NCBI GenBank assembly: GCA_018262835.1
Contig: JADFDP010000001.1
Coordinates: 1-32,080 of the forward strand
Source: Candidatus Aminicenantota bacterium
GTDB lineage: Bacteria > Acidobacteriota > Aminicenantia > UBA2199
Length of the DNA stretch: 32,080 nt
Direction of reading: 5' to 3'
The notes beneath the pieces are model-generated. The model saw only the letters and a list, made by a program, of their open reading frames with translations. It was not told the origin of the DNA and searched no databases. Shown piece after piece: positions 17,141 to 25,281 of this stretch. Made by a program: the position numbers and the translations under genes. Position 1 is the stretch's first letter. Each line of letters begins with the position of its first letter.

Positions 17141-18496
17141 TCAAACGATGCCGTAGGCCAGCATGGCCTTGGCGACCTTGATAAAACCGGCGATGTTGGC
17201 GCCCATCAGGTAGTCGCCCTTGCTGCCGTATTTTTCGGCGGCATCCAGGCACTGCTTGTGGATGTCCTTCATGATTCTCTGCAGGTTCTGGTCGACCTGT
17301 TCGCGGCTCCAGTAAAAGCGCTGGCTCTGCTGCGCCATTTCCAGGCCGGAGACGGCCACGCCGCCGGCGTTGGCGGCCTTGGCCGGTCCATACAGCACAT
17401 TGCTGCTCTGGTAGACTTTAATGGCGGCCAGGTTGGAAGGCATGTTGGCGCCTTCGGAAACGCAGAAACAACCGTTCTTGACCATGGCCTGGGCGTGCTC
17501 TTCGTCGACTTCGTTCTGGGTGGCCGAGGGGAAAGCCACGTCGATCTTGAGGCCGTCCTTGATCACGTCCCAGACGCTCTTGCCTTCGTAATACTTGGCC
17601 TTGGCGTGTTTGGCCACGTATTCTTTGATGCGGGCGCGCTGGATTTCCTTCAGGTTGATGACGTCGGACAGTTTCTGGGCGTCAATGCCTTCTTCATCGA
17701 CGATGGTGCCGTTGGAGTCGGAAAGGGTGATGACCTTGCCGCCCAACTGGTTGATCTTCTGGGTGGTGTATTGGGCGACATTGCCCGAACCGCTGACCGC
17801 GCAGCGCAGGCCCTTAAAATCCTTGCCTCGGGTGGCCAGCATCTCGGCGGCGAAATAGACCGAGCCGTAGCCCGTGGCTTCGGGCCGGATCAGGCTGCCG
17901 CCCCATTCCAGTCCCCGGCCGGTCAGCACGCCGGTGTGCTCGTTGCGGATCTTCTTGTAGTAGCCGTACAGGAAGCCGATCTCGCGGCCGCCGACGCCGA
18001 TGTCGCCGGCCGGAACGTCCACGTCGGCGCCGATGTGGCGGAACAGTTCCCGCATGAAGGCCTGGCAGAAACGCATGACTTCACCGTCGGATTTGCCCTT
18101 GGGATCGAAATCGCAACCGCCCTTGCCGCCGCCCATGGGCAGGGTGGTCAGCGCGTTCTTGAATATCTGCTCGAAGCCCAGGAATTTGATGATGCCCAGG
18201 TTGACCGAGGGGTGGAAGCGCAGGCCGCCCTTGTAGGGTCCGATGGCGTTGTTGAACTGCACACGGAAGCCTTTGTTGACCTGGACCTCGCCCTTGTCGT
18301 CGACCCAGGGGACGCGGAAGAGGATGGCGCGGTCGGGCTCGACGATGCGCTCGTAGATCTTGGCCTTGACGAATTCAGGGTGCTTCTTCACCGTGGGTTC
18401 AAGGGTCTCGAGGACTTCCTTGACGGCCTGGTGGAATTCGGGCTCACCAGGGTTTTTGGTTTTGACTTTTTCAATGAGTTCTTTGATCACTGACAT
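17141..18496 (-). CDS. gdhA: Glutamate dehydrogenase, hexameric GdhA type (probably NADP-dependent)
   Basis: This enzyme interconverts 2-oxoglutarate plus ammonia with glutamate, linking carbon and nitrogen metabolism. The family signature with the catalytic lysine is LPMGGGKGGCDFDPKGK, and conserved stretches PAGDIGVGGREIG, RPEATGYG and the nucleotide-fold SGSGNVAQY are all present. At 451 residues it matches the roughly 450-residue hexameric class typified by E. coli GdhA, which is usually NADPH-specific; cofactor choice is inferred from class only. The start at 18496 is chosen because AGGAG lies about 7 bases upstream; a longer frame adds nine residues without support. It is a single-gene unit with its own promoter and a strong terminator. 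Confidence 0.96.
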   Translation of the reverse strand: MSVIKELIEKVKTKNPGEPEFHQAVKEVLETLEPTVKKHPEFVKAKIYERIVEPDRAILFRVPWVDDKGEVQVNKGFRVQFNNAIGPYKGGLRFHPSVNLGIIKFLGFEQIFKNALTTLPMGGGKGGCDFDPKGKSDGEVMRFCQAFMRELFRHIGADVDVPAGDIGVGGREIGFLYGYYKKIRNEHTGVLTGRGLEWGGSLIRPEATGYGSVYFAAEMLATRGKDFKGLRCAVSGSGNVAQYTTQKINQLGGKVITLSDSNGTIVDEEGIDAQKLSDVINLKEIQRARIKEYVAKHAKAKYYEGKSVWDVIKDGLKIDVAFPSATQNEVDEEHAQAMVKNGCFCVSEGANMPSNLAAIKVYQSSNVLYGPAKAANAGGVAVSGLEMAQQSQRFYWSREQVDQNLQRIMKDIHKQCLDAAEKYGSKGDYLMGANIAGFIKVAKAMLAYGIV

Positions 18497-18564
18497 TTTT
18501 ATCTCCTTATGTAATTTTGACAAACCGTAAAAAAAATTTCATGGATTTCTCGGATGGAAATTGT

Positions 18565-18593
18565 CTATTAGCAAAAATGACGGGGAATGTCAA
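18565..18593 (-). promoter_or_regulatory. Putative gdhA promoter
   Basis: On the minus strand a perfect TTGACA (18593-18588) is followed by 17 bases and TAATAG (18570-18565). The leader to the ATG at 18496 would be about 60 bases and includes the AGGAG site. Confidence 0.5.
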
Positions 18594-18602
18594 CTAATTT
18601 CC

Positions 18603-18631
18603 TTGACAAACAGCAGAAAAAAATTTATTAA
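18603..18631 (+). promoter_or_regulatory. Putative plsC promoter, possibly leaderless
   Basis: TTGACA (18603-18608), a 17-base spacer and TATTAA (18626-18631) point to a start near 18638, one or two bases before the ATG at 18640. There is no Shine-Dalgarno. If the promoter is real, the ATG at 18631 cannot be the start because it lies inside the -10 box. Confidence 0.45.
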
Positions 18632-18639
18632 TGGTAGGC

Positions 18640-19359
18640 ATGCGCCTGTTGAGAAACATCCTGGCTTTTTTGATTGCATTTTTGCTCATTTTACTCCTTT
18701 TCATCCCAGTGGTGATCATTTCCGGTCTGTTTAAAAAAGATCAATTTCTTTTTTCACAAGCGCGACGGGTCATCCGCATAACCCTTAAGCTCCTCGGTGT
18801 GCTAACTGAGGTCCGTGGCCAGGCCGCGGTTGATTTCTCGGTTCCCCAGGTCGTGATCTGCAACCACCTGTCGAATTTGGATGGGCCGCTGCTGATCGCT
18901 GCCCTGCCGATCAACCCGCGGGTGCTGATCAAGATTGAAGCCCGGAAAATCCCCCTGGTCGGCTGGGTTATGAAGCTGGCCGATTTTGTGTTTGTCGACC
19001 GCTCCAGCCCGCAGCGCCGCCAGGAGGCATTGGCCGCGGCGATCGAAAAAATAAAGGTAAAGCGCTATTCTTTCCTGGTTTTCCCCGAAGGCACGCGCAG
19101 TAAGGACGGGAGGATACAGGATTTTAAAAAAGGCAGTTTCCTGATCGCTCTCCGGGCCGGTGTACCGGTTTTGCCGGTTAGAATTCGGGGGAGCCACCGG
19201 TTGATGCCTCCGGGTCAAAAAACTGTCAGCCGGGGCACGGTCGAGATCGAGTTTTTCCCGCGCCGGGAATTGCCAGGGGTCGCGGAAAACGAGTTGCAGG
19301 AATTCGTGCAAGGTTTGCAGCAGGAAATTTATGCGGATAAAAACCATGAAAATCATTGA
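18640..19359 (+). CDS. plsC: 1-acyl-sn-glycerol-3-phosphate acyltransferase family protein
   Basis: Members transfer an acyl chain to lysophosphatidic acid, making phosphatidic acid at the inner membrane; other lysophospholipid or lipid A-type acceptors are possible. The HX4D catalytic motif is NHLSNLD (His76, Asp81) and the acceptor-binding motif is FPEGTRS (Glu150). A hydrophobic N-terminal segment (about 8-30) anchors it. At 239 residues it is the usual length. Two in-frame ATGs exist (18631, 18640); the second is chosen because the first overlaps the predicted -10 box. The gene overlaps gmhA by 29 bases and begins an envelope-related run. Confidence 0.92.
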   Translation: MRLLRNILAFLIAFLLILLLFIPVVIISGLFKKDQFLFSQARRVIRITLKLLGVLTEVRGQAAVDFSVPQVVICNHLSNLDGPLLIAALPINPRVLIKIEARKIPLVGWVMKLADFVFVDRSSPQRRQEALAAAIEKIKVKRYSFLVFPEGTRSKDGRIQDFKKGSFLIALRAGVPVLPVRIRGSHRLMPPGQKTVSRGTVEIEFFPRRELPGVAENELQEFVQGLQQEIYADKNHENH

Positions 19360-19924
19360 TCCTGAAAAAATCCAATGCCGCGCCCGATTGCTGGCCGGCT
19401 TGAATGAAGATCCCCAGGTCGGCCGCGCCATCGACCTGCTGGCGGAAGCCCTGCGGAACGGGCGCAAAGTTCTGGTGTTCGGCAATGGCGGATCGGCCAC
19501 CCAGTCCTCGCACTTTGCCGCCGAGCTGGTCAACAAGTTTTATTTCCGGCGCCAGGCCCTGCCGGCCCTGGCCCTGAGCGCCGACATGGCCAGCGTGACC
19601 TCGATCGCCAACGACGAGGAATTCGCCGCCGTGTTCTCCCGCCAGGTGGAAGCCTTCACGGTCGCGGGTGATGTGGCCCTGGGCATCACTACCAGCGGCA
19701 GGTCGGAAAACGTCCTGCGCGGTCTGGCCAAAGCCCGGGAAAAGGGGGCCGTGACCATGGCCCTGGCCGGGAGCCGGACCGATGAACTTCAGGCCGTTCC
19801 CGTGGATGTGCTGGTTGCCGTGGCAGATGAGGACACGCCGACCATCCAGGAGATGCATCTCTTTTTGCTCCATATCATAGCCGAAGCCGTGGAAAAAAAA
19901 CTATTCGGAGGCAATCATGATTGA
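19331..19924 (+). CDS. gmhA: Phosphoheptose isomerase / SIS-domain protein
   Basis: GmhA converts sedoheptulose 7-phosphate to D-glycero-D-manno-heptose 7-phosphate, the first step to the LPS inner-core heptose. The SIS fold is shown by FGNGGSATQSSHFAAEL (about 50-66), the phosphate-binding TTSGRSENV, and the C-terminal DTPTIQEMHLFLLHIIAE that supplies GmhA active-site residues. The 197-residue length fits. The ATG at 19331 has AGGA 5 bases upstream; an alternative ATG at 19346 would shorten it by five residues. It overlaps plsC at its start and the aminotransferase at its end. No other heptose pathway genes are in the window, so a related DiaA-like SIS role cannot be fully excluded. Confidence 0.88.
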   Translation: MRIKTMKIIDPEKIQCRARLLAGLNEDPQVGRAIDLLAEALRNGRKVLVFGNGGSATQSSHFAAELVNKFYFRRQALPALALSADMASVTSIANDEEFAAVFSRQVEAFTVAGDVALGITTSGRSENVLRGLAKAREKGAVTMALAGSRTDELQAVPVDVLVAVADEDTPTIQEMHLFLLHIIAEAVEKKLFGGNHD

Positions 19925-21104
19925 ACTGTCAGCGCGGGTCAGGACCATGACCAGTTCCCCGACCCTGAAACTTGTGCAGATTAAAAAGCAGCTCCAGGCC
20001 CAAGGCAAGGTCATCCTGGATTTCGGCGCCGGCGAGCCCGATTTTCCTACCCCCGAGAACATCAAGAACGCCGGCGTGGCCGCGATCCAGGGAAATTTCA
20101 CGAAATACACCCCCACCGCGGGCATTGCTGAATTGAAGAAGGCCATCCAGGCATCCTACCTGGCCGAGCAGGGGTATGCGGCCAAGGATAACCAGATCGT
20201 GGTTTCGCCGGGAAGCAAGTATGGACTCTTTCTCATGCTGCAGGCCGTCATCGATCCCGGGGATGAGGTGATCGTGCCGCTCCCTTACTGGGTCTCCTAC
20301 CCGGAAATGGTGAAATTCTGCGGGGGCATCGTAGTCTACGCCGACCATTTGCAACCGGACCGGCTTTTTAAGCTGACTGCCGATTCATATATCTCCAAGT
20401 ACAGTGCCCGGACCAAGGCGGTCATCGTCAATTCCCCTTCCAATCCCACCGGCAAGGTCATGAGCGGCAAGGAGCTGGGGGAGCTGATCGCCTTTTTTCA
20501 TAAAAAGAACATTCTGGTCATCGTCGACGATTGCTACCGCAAGATCATTTATACGGACGGAGAATATCCATCGCCGCTGAACCTGGTCGCCGCGGCCCGG
20601 GAGCAGGTGGCGGTCGTCAGTTCGCTCTCCAAGACCTACGCTATGACCGGCTGGCGCCTCGGCTATACTATCGTTTCCGAGGCCATCGCCGCCGCCATGA
20701 CCAAGATCCAGGAGCACTCGACCTCCAACCCCTGTTCGATCTCGCAGAAAGCGGCAGTCGAAGCCCTTTCCGGGGATCAACATGAGGTGCAGGCCATGGT
20801 GGAAGAATACCGCCGGCGTCGAGACTACTTCGCCCGCCGGGTGGATGAGATCGGCCACATCACCTACGCCCTTCCCGACGGCGCTTTTTATTTCTTTGCC
20901 GATTTTTCCCATTATATCCGCAAGAAAAAGTTCAGCGATGACAACCAGCTGGCCATGGATATCCTTGAAAAATTGAACATCATCCTGGTCCCTGGTTCGG
21001 CCTTCGGCGCAGCCAACCATTTGCGTATTTCCTATGCCACATCCATGAAGGATATTCAGGAGGGCTTAAACAAGCTTGAAGAATATTTGCGTCATGACCG
21101 CTAG
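19917..21104 (+). CDS. Class I PLP-dependent aminotransferase (aspartate aminotransferase-like)
   Basis: The enzyme most likely transfers an amino group between aspartate (or a related amino acid) and 2-oxoglutarate. Fold type I features include the substrate loop GAGEPDFPTP, the PLP-contact region PSNPTGKVM, VDDCYRKI, and the Schiff-base lysine in SLSKTYAMTGWRLGY (Lys239). The C-terminal arginine that binds the substrate carboxylate lies in LRISYAT. At 395 residues it matches the bacterial AspC class Ib subgroup. GGAGG precedes the ATG by 6 bases, and the start overlaps the gmhA stop by 8 bases (ATGATTGA). Exact substrate range is uncertain. Confidence 0.92.
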   Translation: MIELSARVRTMTSSPTLKLVQIKKQLQAQGKVILDFGAGEPDFPTPENIKNAGVAAIQGNFTKYTPTAGIAELKKAIQASYLAEQGYAAKDNQIVVSPGSKYGLFLMLQAVIDPGDEVIVPLPYWVSYPEMVKFCGGIVVYADHLQPDRLFKLTADSYISKYSARTKAVIVNSPSNPTGKVMSGKELGELIAFFHKKNILVIVDDCYRKIIYTDGEYPSPLNLVAAAREQVAVVSSLSKTYAMTGWRLGYTIVSEAIAAAMTKIQEHSTSNPCSISQKAAVEALSGDQHEVQAMVEEYRRRRDYFARRVDEIGHITYALPDGAFYFFADFSHYIRKKKFSDDNQLAMDILEKLNIILVPGSAFGAANHLRISYATSMKDIQEGLNKLEEYLRHDR

Positions 21105-21152
21105 CCGCCTGGGCGTCTTTCCGGGCCGCACGCGGTGGGGAGCCGCATCCTG

Positions 21153-22826
21153 ATGGTGCTGGATTACAAGGATGTCTCTTTTTCGTTCAGCAACCGGAGG
21201 GCCCGCCGCCGCCGGAAAAAACTGAGACTGGCGGTTCTGCTTTTTTTTGCATTGGCTGTCTTTCTCGGTTATCGTTACCTGAAAGCCAGGCTGGCCGTGG
21301 ATGAAATCCAGGACCTGCTCGTGTCCGATCGCCTGCCCGAGGCTGAAAAACGTCTGCACGCTGCGGAATCCTCGCTATTCCAGCGCGGGAATATGCGTGA
21401 ATTGCGGGCCTTGCAAGAGCTTTGCCAGGGCCGGTTGGCTGAGGCCGAAACGCGGTTGAAAAAACTGCGGCAGGCCAAAGTTTCGACCTCGCTGCGCTCC
21501 GGGCAATTGCTGAAATACTTTTTTGACCGGGGCGAATACTTGCAGTTAAAGATCTATGCCGATTACCTGTTGCCACGAGGCGGAGACGAAGCCCTCTGGT
21601 TTTACGCTCTTTGTCAGGCCGCGTTCTTGAACCGCGGCGAATCGGAAAAAGCCCTGGCCGGGCTTTCCCCCCCATACAAAAAAGCCAACGACAAAGCACT
21701 GGATGTTCTGAGCCGTTTCAATCGCTCCCTGCGCCAGGGGCGGGTCGACTACATATTTGACAAAAACGACCAGCCGCTGGCTTATTTTGATCTCCGGCGC
21801 CGGGTAACCTGTTCGCTGATCCCGGGAATGGACCTGGGTGATTTTGACGCGCAGTTTAAAAAGGGCGTCCGTTTCTTCCGTCTGACCCTGGATTCAGGGC
21901 TGCAAAAAAAAGTCGATCTTTTGTTCAAGGATTATTTCGGCACCCTGGTGCTTCTGGATCTGCCGGAAAACAGCATTGCCGTTGCCTATTCCAAACCGAG
22001 ATCTTATGCGGCCCCCAACGCCGCCCTGGCGGAGCTGTTCGAGCCCGGTTCCATAATCAAGATCATTTCCCTGCTGGCCTATTTGCGCCAGGCCGAAAGC
22101 GGATTATTTCCCCTGGTTTGCCCGGGACAGATCACCCTGGGCGGCAGGATTTTTTCCGACAGGATTGAACATGGTCCGGTGCGCGATTACGGCCAAGCCC
22201 TTGCCCAGTCGTGCAATTTCAGTTTCGTCCGCATGGCATTGCGAGTCGGGTTCACGCGCTTGGCCAATCTGCTGCAGCGCTTTTATTTCAATGGCCCGCC
22301 ATTCACGGATGGGTTCATCCAATTCCATACCGGCCGCTTCGACCGCAAGCTGGGCGATGATTCCCGGCTGGCCAAACTGGCCTTGGGCCTGGAGGAAATT
22401 CGTGCGACCACGGTTCACGCCGCGGTTCTGGCGGCAATTTTTTCGCAAAGCGGCCAGCTTTTTCCGCCCTACCTTGTTGACGATGTCAAAAATATTCTCG
22501 GCCTTGGATTTTACCACCATTCCGTCCGGCCGGTCAGGGTCCTGGCCGATGATCTGAATTTCATGCGCGTCAAGAAAGCCATGGTGGAAGTGGTGGAAAA
22601 TGAAAACGGCACCGGGCACCGGGCCCACAGCGAATCGGTCGGGCTGGCCATCAAAACCGGGACCACCGGCAGTTCCCGTCAGGGGCTTGACGCGGTCATC
22701 ATCGGATTTTTTCCTGTCGAGAAACCCCGATACGCTTTTGCTTTCAGGCTGCAGGGCGCGGGCCTGGCCGAATTCGACGGCGCGTTTTTTTTGCGCGACC
22801 TTTTGAAATTCGTGTATCAAAAATGA
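21153..22826 (+). CDS. Divergent membrane-anchored penicillin-binding transpeptidase
   Basis: All three transpeptidase motifs are present: SIIK in FEPGSIIK (Ser300, Lys303), SCN (353-355) and KTG (501-503). The nucleophile serine would be acylated by the peptidoglycan stem peptide or by beta-lactams. A basic N-terminus leads into one membrane helix (about 22-45), then a helical region (about 50-190) resembling TPR repeats instead of a PBP dimerisation domain or glycosyltransferase. At 557 residues it resembles a class B PBP in size only. The start at ATG 21153 uses GGGGAG about 10 bases upstream; a GTG at 21135 is possible. It sits in a probable operon after the aminotransferase, one base before the TPR gene. 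Its cell-wall role (elongation, division or other) is undetermined. Confidence 0.85.
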   Translation: MVLDYKDVSFSFSNRRARRRRKKLRLAVLLFFALAVFLGYRYLKARLAVDEIQDLLVSDRLPEAEKRLHAAESSLFQRGNMRELRALQELCQGRLAEAETRLKKLRQAKVSTSLRSGQLLKYFFDRGEYLQLKIYADYLLPRGGDEALWFYALCQAAFLNRGESEKALAGLSPPYKKANDKALDVLSRFNRSLRQGRVDYIFDKNDQPLAYFDLRRRVTCSLIPGMDLGDFDAQFKKGVRFFRLTLDSGLQKKVDLLFKDYFGTLVLLDLPENSIAVAYSKPRSYAAPNAALAELFEPGSIIKIISLLAYLRQAESGLFPLVCPGQITLGGRIFSDRIEHGPVRDYGQALAQSCNFSFVRMALRVGFTRLANLLQRFYFNGPPFTDGFIQFHTGRFDRKLGDDSRLAKLALGLEEIRATTVHAAVLAAIFSQSGQLFPPYLVDDVKNILGLGFYHHSVRPVRVLADDLNFMRVKKAMVEVVENENGTGHRAHSESVGLAIKTGTTGSSRQGLDAVIIGFFPVEKPRYAFAFRLQGAGLAEFDGAFFLRDLLKFVYQK

Positions 22827-22827
22827 A

Positions 22828-24345
22828 ATGAAAAAAGCAATTTCTTTTTTTCTATTGCTGTTTTTAGCGGGAGGCCTCGCAGGCAAGACTTTGGTTCTGC
22901 CGCTGGCCGTGGATACCCATAATCATGCATCGTTCCAGTGGCTGGGCAAAGCGGTTTCCTTTTATCTGATCGCCGGCCTCAGCCAGAACGGCTTGCCCGT
23001 AAGCGATGAGGAAGAAGTCCAGCTTATTTTGAACCGCAACCTGATCCGTTTTCCCTTCGCCATCACCAAGGCCACGGCCATAGCCCTGGCCCGGGAGAGC
23101 CAAGCGGACCGGCTGCTGTGGGGAAAAATTTTATACAGTGACAAGAAATCCTCATCAATTCAGATCCAGCTTTTTTTGATCGATATCAAGGAGCAGGCGC
23201 AAAAGCACCTGCCTTTTGCCAAGGGATATTTGCATGACATTTACCGGATCCAGGCGGAAGCGCTCCGATCCGTCGTCAAAGCCCTTGCCGGCGGGCAGCA
23301 GGAAACTGTTTTGCCGCAGTTGAACCTGTCTTTGCCCGAATATGAAAAATTCATCAAAAGCCTGCTGCTGGGCGATGCCGACAAAAAACTGGAGCTGCTG
23401 CTCCCCGTTTCCGGAAATGACAGCCGCTCTGATTTTGTCAATTTCGCATTGGCTGAAATATTTCTGGAAAAGCGGGATCTGGGCCAATGCGGATCCTATT
23501 TGGACCGGGTACCCGACACCCGGCACTTCAAGGATAGAAAGGATTTCCTGCTGGCATTGCGCGATTTTTTCAGCGGCGATGCCGACATGGCTTTGAACCG
23601 CTTCATCAAGCTTCAGCAGCGAAACGCTTACGTGGTCGCGACCCACAACAACCTGGGTGTCATTTACCTAGGCAAAGGCGATTTCCCCACGGCTGAAAAG
23701 TGCCTGCGCTATGCCCTGTATCTAAAAAAAGACCCGGAAATTTATTACAACCTGATCCTCCTGCTTCAGACTATGAACAGAAGCGGATTGGCCCGGCAGG
23801 AATTGCCTCGCGCCCTGCAGCGATTCCCCGACGATGAAAAATTGCTGAAATTATTTGCTTTTTTTCTGGCCGCGGCCGAGAACCGGGACGCGCTCAGCCA
23901 GGCCTTCCGAAATTATGTCCAATTCACCCTTCCGGAAGAAAAAGTCCTTACCGTCGACCCCCGGCTCATGAATCCCTTCCAGGTCAGTTCGGCTGCCGAA
24001 GCGACCGTGCCCGGCAACCTGTTCTACATTGAGGCCCGGAATTCATTTTTGGAAAGTGATTCTGACGCGGCCATGCAAAAGGTTGAGGAGGCCATGGAGG
24101 GCAACCCCTTCCAGTCCGAAAACCACCACCTGCTGGCGCTGCTGTTCATGCAAAAAAAGCAGTATGCCCAGGCGGAAATGTATGCCCAGAGCGCTTTGTT
24201 CCTTGAGGAAAGTCTGGACAACTACCTGCTGCAACTCAAGATCTATCAAGCGGAAAAGGAGAGGGAGAAATTCCAAAAAGTCTTGACCCTGGCCCGGCAG
24301 AAATTCCCGCAAAACCCTGAATTGCTCCAATTGAATGACCGCTGA
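22828..24345 (+). CDS. Secreted TPR-repeat protein
   Basis: The 505-residue protein has a signal peptide (about 1-19, ending near LAGKT). A first domain (about 20-150) resembles the nucleotide-free beta-alpha fold seen at the N-terminus of many TolB-like or FlgO-like exported proteins, with 'ADRLLWGKI' typical of that group; this is a loose match. The rest (about 160-500) is helical with TPR-like units, clearest near 270-320 (NNLGVIYLGKGDFPTAEKCL) and 420-500. The ATG is one base after the PBP stop, indicating coupling. TPRs generally mediate protein contacts, so a partner role for the neighbouring PBP in the periplasm is a reasonable inference. Confidence 0.8.
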   Translation: MKKAISFFLLLFLAGGLAGKTLVLPLAVDTHNHASFQWLGKAVSFYLIAGLSQNGLPVSDEEEVQLILNRNLIRFPFAITKATAIALARESQADRLLWGKILYSDKKSSSIQIQLFLIDIKEQAQKHLPFAKGYLHDIYRIQAEALRSVVKALAGGQQETVLPQLNLSLPEYEKFIKSLLLGDADKKLELLLPVSGNDSRSDFVNFALAEIFLEKRDLGQCGSYLDRVPDTRHFKDRKDFLLALRDFFSGDADMALNRFIKLQQRNAYVVATHNNLGVIYLGKGDFPTAEKCLRYALYLKKDPEIYYNLILLLQTMNRSGLARQELPRALQRFPDDEKLLKLFAFFLAAAENRDALSQAFRNYVQFTLPEEKVLTVDPRLMNPFQVSSAAEATVPGNLFYIEARNSFLESDSDAAMQKVEEAMEGNPFQSENHHLLALLFMQKKQYAQAEMYAQSALFLEESLDNYLLQLKIYQAEKEREKFQKVLTLARQKFPQNPELLQLNDR

Positions 24346-24351
24346 CGGTCC

Positions 24352-24370
24352 GCCGCCACGAAGAGGCGGC
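24352..24370 (+). promoter_or_regulatory. GC-rich hairpin covering the DUF1848 ribosome binding site
   Basis: GCCGCC (24352-24357) pairs with GGCGGC (24365-24370) around a 7-base loop. The GAGG that would serve as Shine-Dalgarno (24363-24366) is half in the loop and half in the stem, 9 bases before the ATG at 24376. There is no T-run, so it is not a terminator. Its effect on translation is only inferred. Confidence 0.4.
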
Positions 24371-24375
24371 CAGCT

Positions 24376-25182
24376 ATGATCGTCAGTGTTTCGCGGCGCA
24401 GCGATATCCCGGCTTTTTGCGGCGGCTGGTTCATGGAGCAGTTGCGTCGCGGCCAGGTCGTGGTCGGGAATCCATTCCGTCCGGCGCAGGAAAGGCGGGT
24501 CAGCCTGAAAAAGCAGGATGTCGATGCCTTTGTATTTTGGAGCCGCGACCCGCGGCCGTTCTTGGGATTTTTAGGCGAAATCGAGCGCGGTGGCTACCCG
24601 TATTATTTCCTGATCACGGCCACGGGGTATCCGCGCCTCCTGGAGCCGGCCGTTCCACGAATCGAAGAAACGGTCGCTTTTTTCCAGAAGTTGGCCGGGC
24701 GCATCGGCCGCCGGCGCGTCATCTGGCGCTACGACCCGGTGCTCTTCTCGGAGCCGACCCATTTCGATTTTCATGTCGCCAACTTTTCCAGGCTGGCCGG
24801 CCTGCTGGCCCCGTTCACGGCGCGGGTCATCGTCAGTTTCTTCGACCCCTATCCCAAGGTCAATCGTCGGCTGCAGAAAGCGGGGATCGACGCTGAAACG
24901 GCCGCCGGCAGCCCGGAACAGCAGCTGGACCTGCTGGAGCGCTTCGCTGCCATGGCCGCCCGCGCCGGGCTGGAAATTCAAAGCTGCGCCGAGGCGGCCC
25001 TGGCAGTCGGTGTAAATCCCGGCCGATGCATCGATGAAAAGTTGCTGAACGAACTTTTCGGCCTGGACCTTTCCTACCGCAAGGACCCGTCGCAAAGAAA
25101 ATTGTGTCTTTGCCGGCAGAGCGTGGACATCGGCTCCTATGGCACCTGTGGCCACGGCTGTCTCTACTGCTACGCCTGCTGA
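24376..25182 (+). CDS. DUF1848 family protein with C-terminal radical-SAM-like cysteine motif
   Basis: The N-terminal ISxSRR-DIP signature appears as VSVSRRSDIPAFCGGW, followed by motifs FVFWSRDP and WRYDP, all typical of DUF1848. The C-terminus ends in a cysteine-rich tail with Cys244, Cys246, Cys258, Cys262, Cys265 and Cys268. Residues 258-265 read CGHGCLYC, which fits the radical SAM pattern CX3CX(aromatic)C. A 4Fe-4S cluster is therefore likely, but the motif lies at the C-terminus rather than before the barrel. The 268-residue length suits the family. Function is unknown. It is 30 bases after the TPR gene and may be the last gene of that run. Confidence 0.88.
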   Translation: MIVSVSRRSDIPAFCGGWFMEQLRRGQVVVGNPFRPAQERRVSLKKQDVDAFVFWSRDPRPFLGFLGEIERGGYPYYFLITATGYPRLLEPAVPRIEETVAFFQKLAGRIGRRRVIWRYDPVLFSEPTHFDFHVANFSRLAGLLAPFTARVIVSFFDPYPKVNRRLQKAGIDAETAAGSPEQQLDLLERFAAMAARAGLEIQSCAEAALAVGVNPGRCIDEKLLNELFGLDLSYRKDPSQRKLCLCRQSVDIGSYGTCGHGCLYCYAC

Positions 25183-25221
25183 TGCGGAAAACTATCCGGA
25201 GCCGGCCGGCGTAAAAGTACC

Positions 25222-25249
25222 TTGTACAAATTTGCGGGAAGGTTATAAT
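25222..25249 (+). promoter_or_regulatory. Putative promoter of the DUF362/DUF6599/TlpA genes
   Basis: A perfect TATAAT (25244-25249) is preceded by TTGTAC (25222-25227) with a 16-base spacer. The leader to the ATG at 25282 would be about 26 bases and contains GGAGG. Confidence 0.55.
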
Positions 25250-25281
25250 CAACGGATATTTCCGCGACACGGAGGTGGCTG

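Noticed and set aside
17258-18493. 411-codon plus-strand frame opposite gdhA
   Set aside because: gdhA is unmistakable on the other strand; the opposite frame is an artefact of GC-rich codon usage.
18517-18611. Direct repeat TTGACAAAC at 18517-18525 and 18603-18611
   Set aside because: Nine bases is short, and the second copy is explained by the -35 box of plsC; the first has no matching -10.
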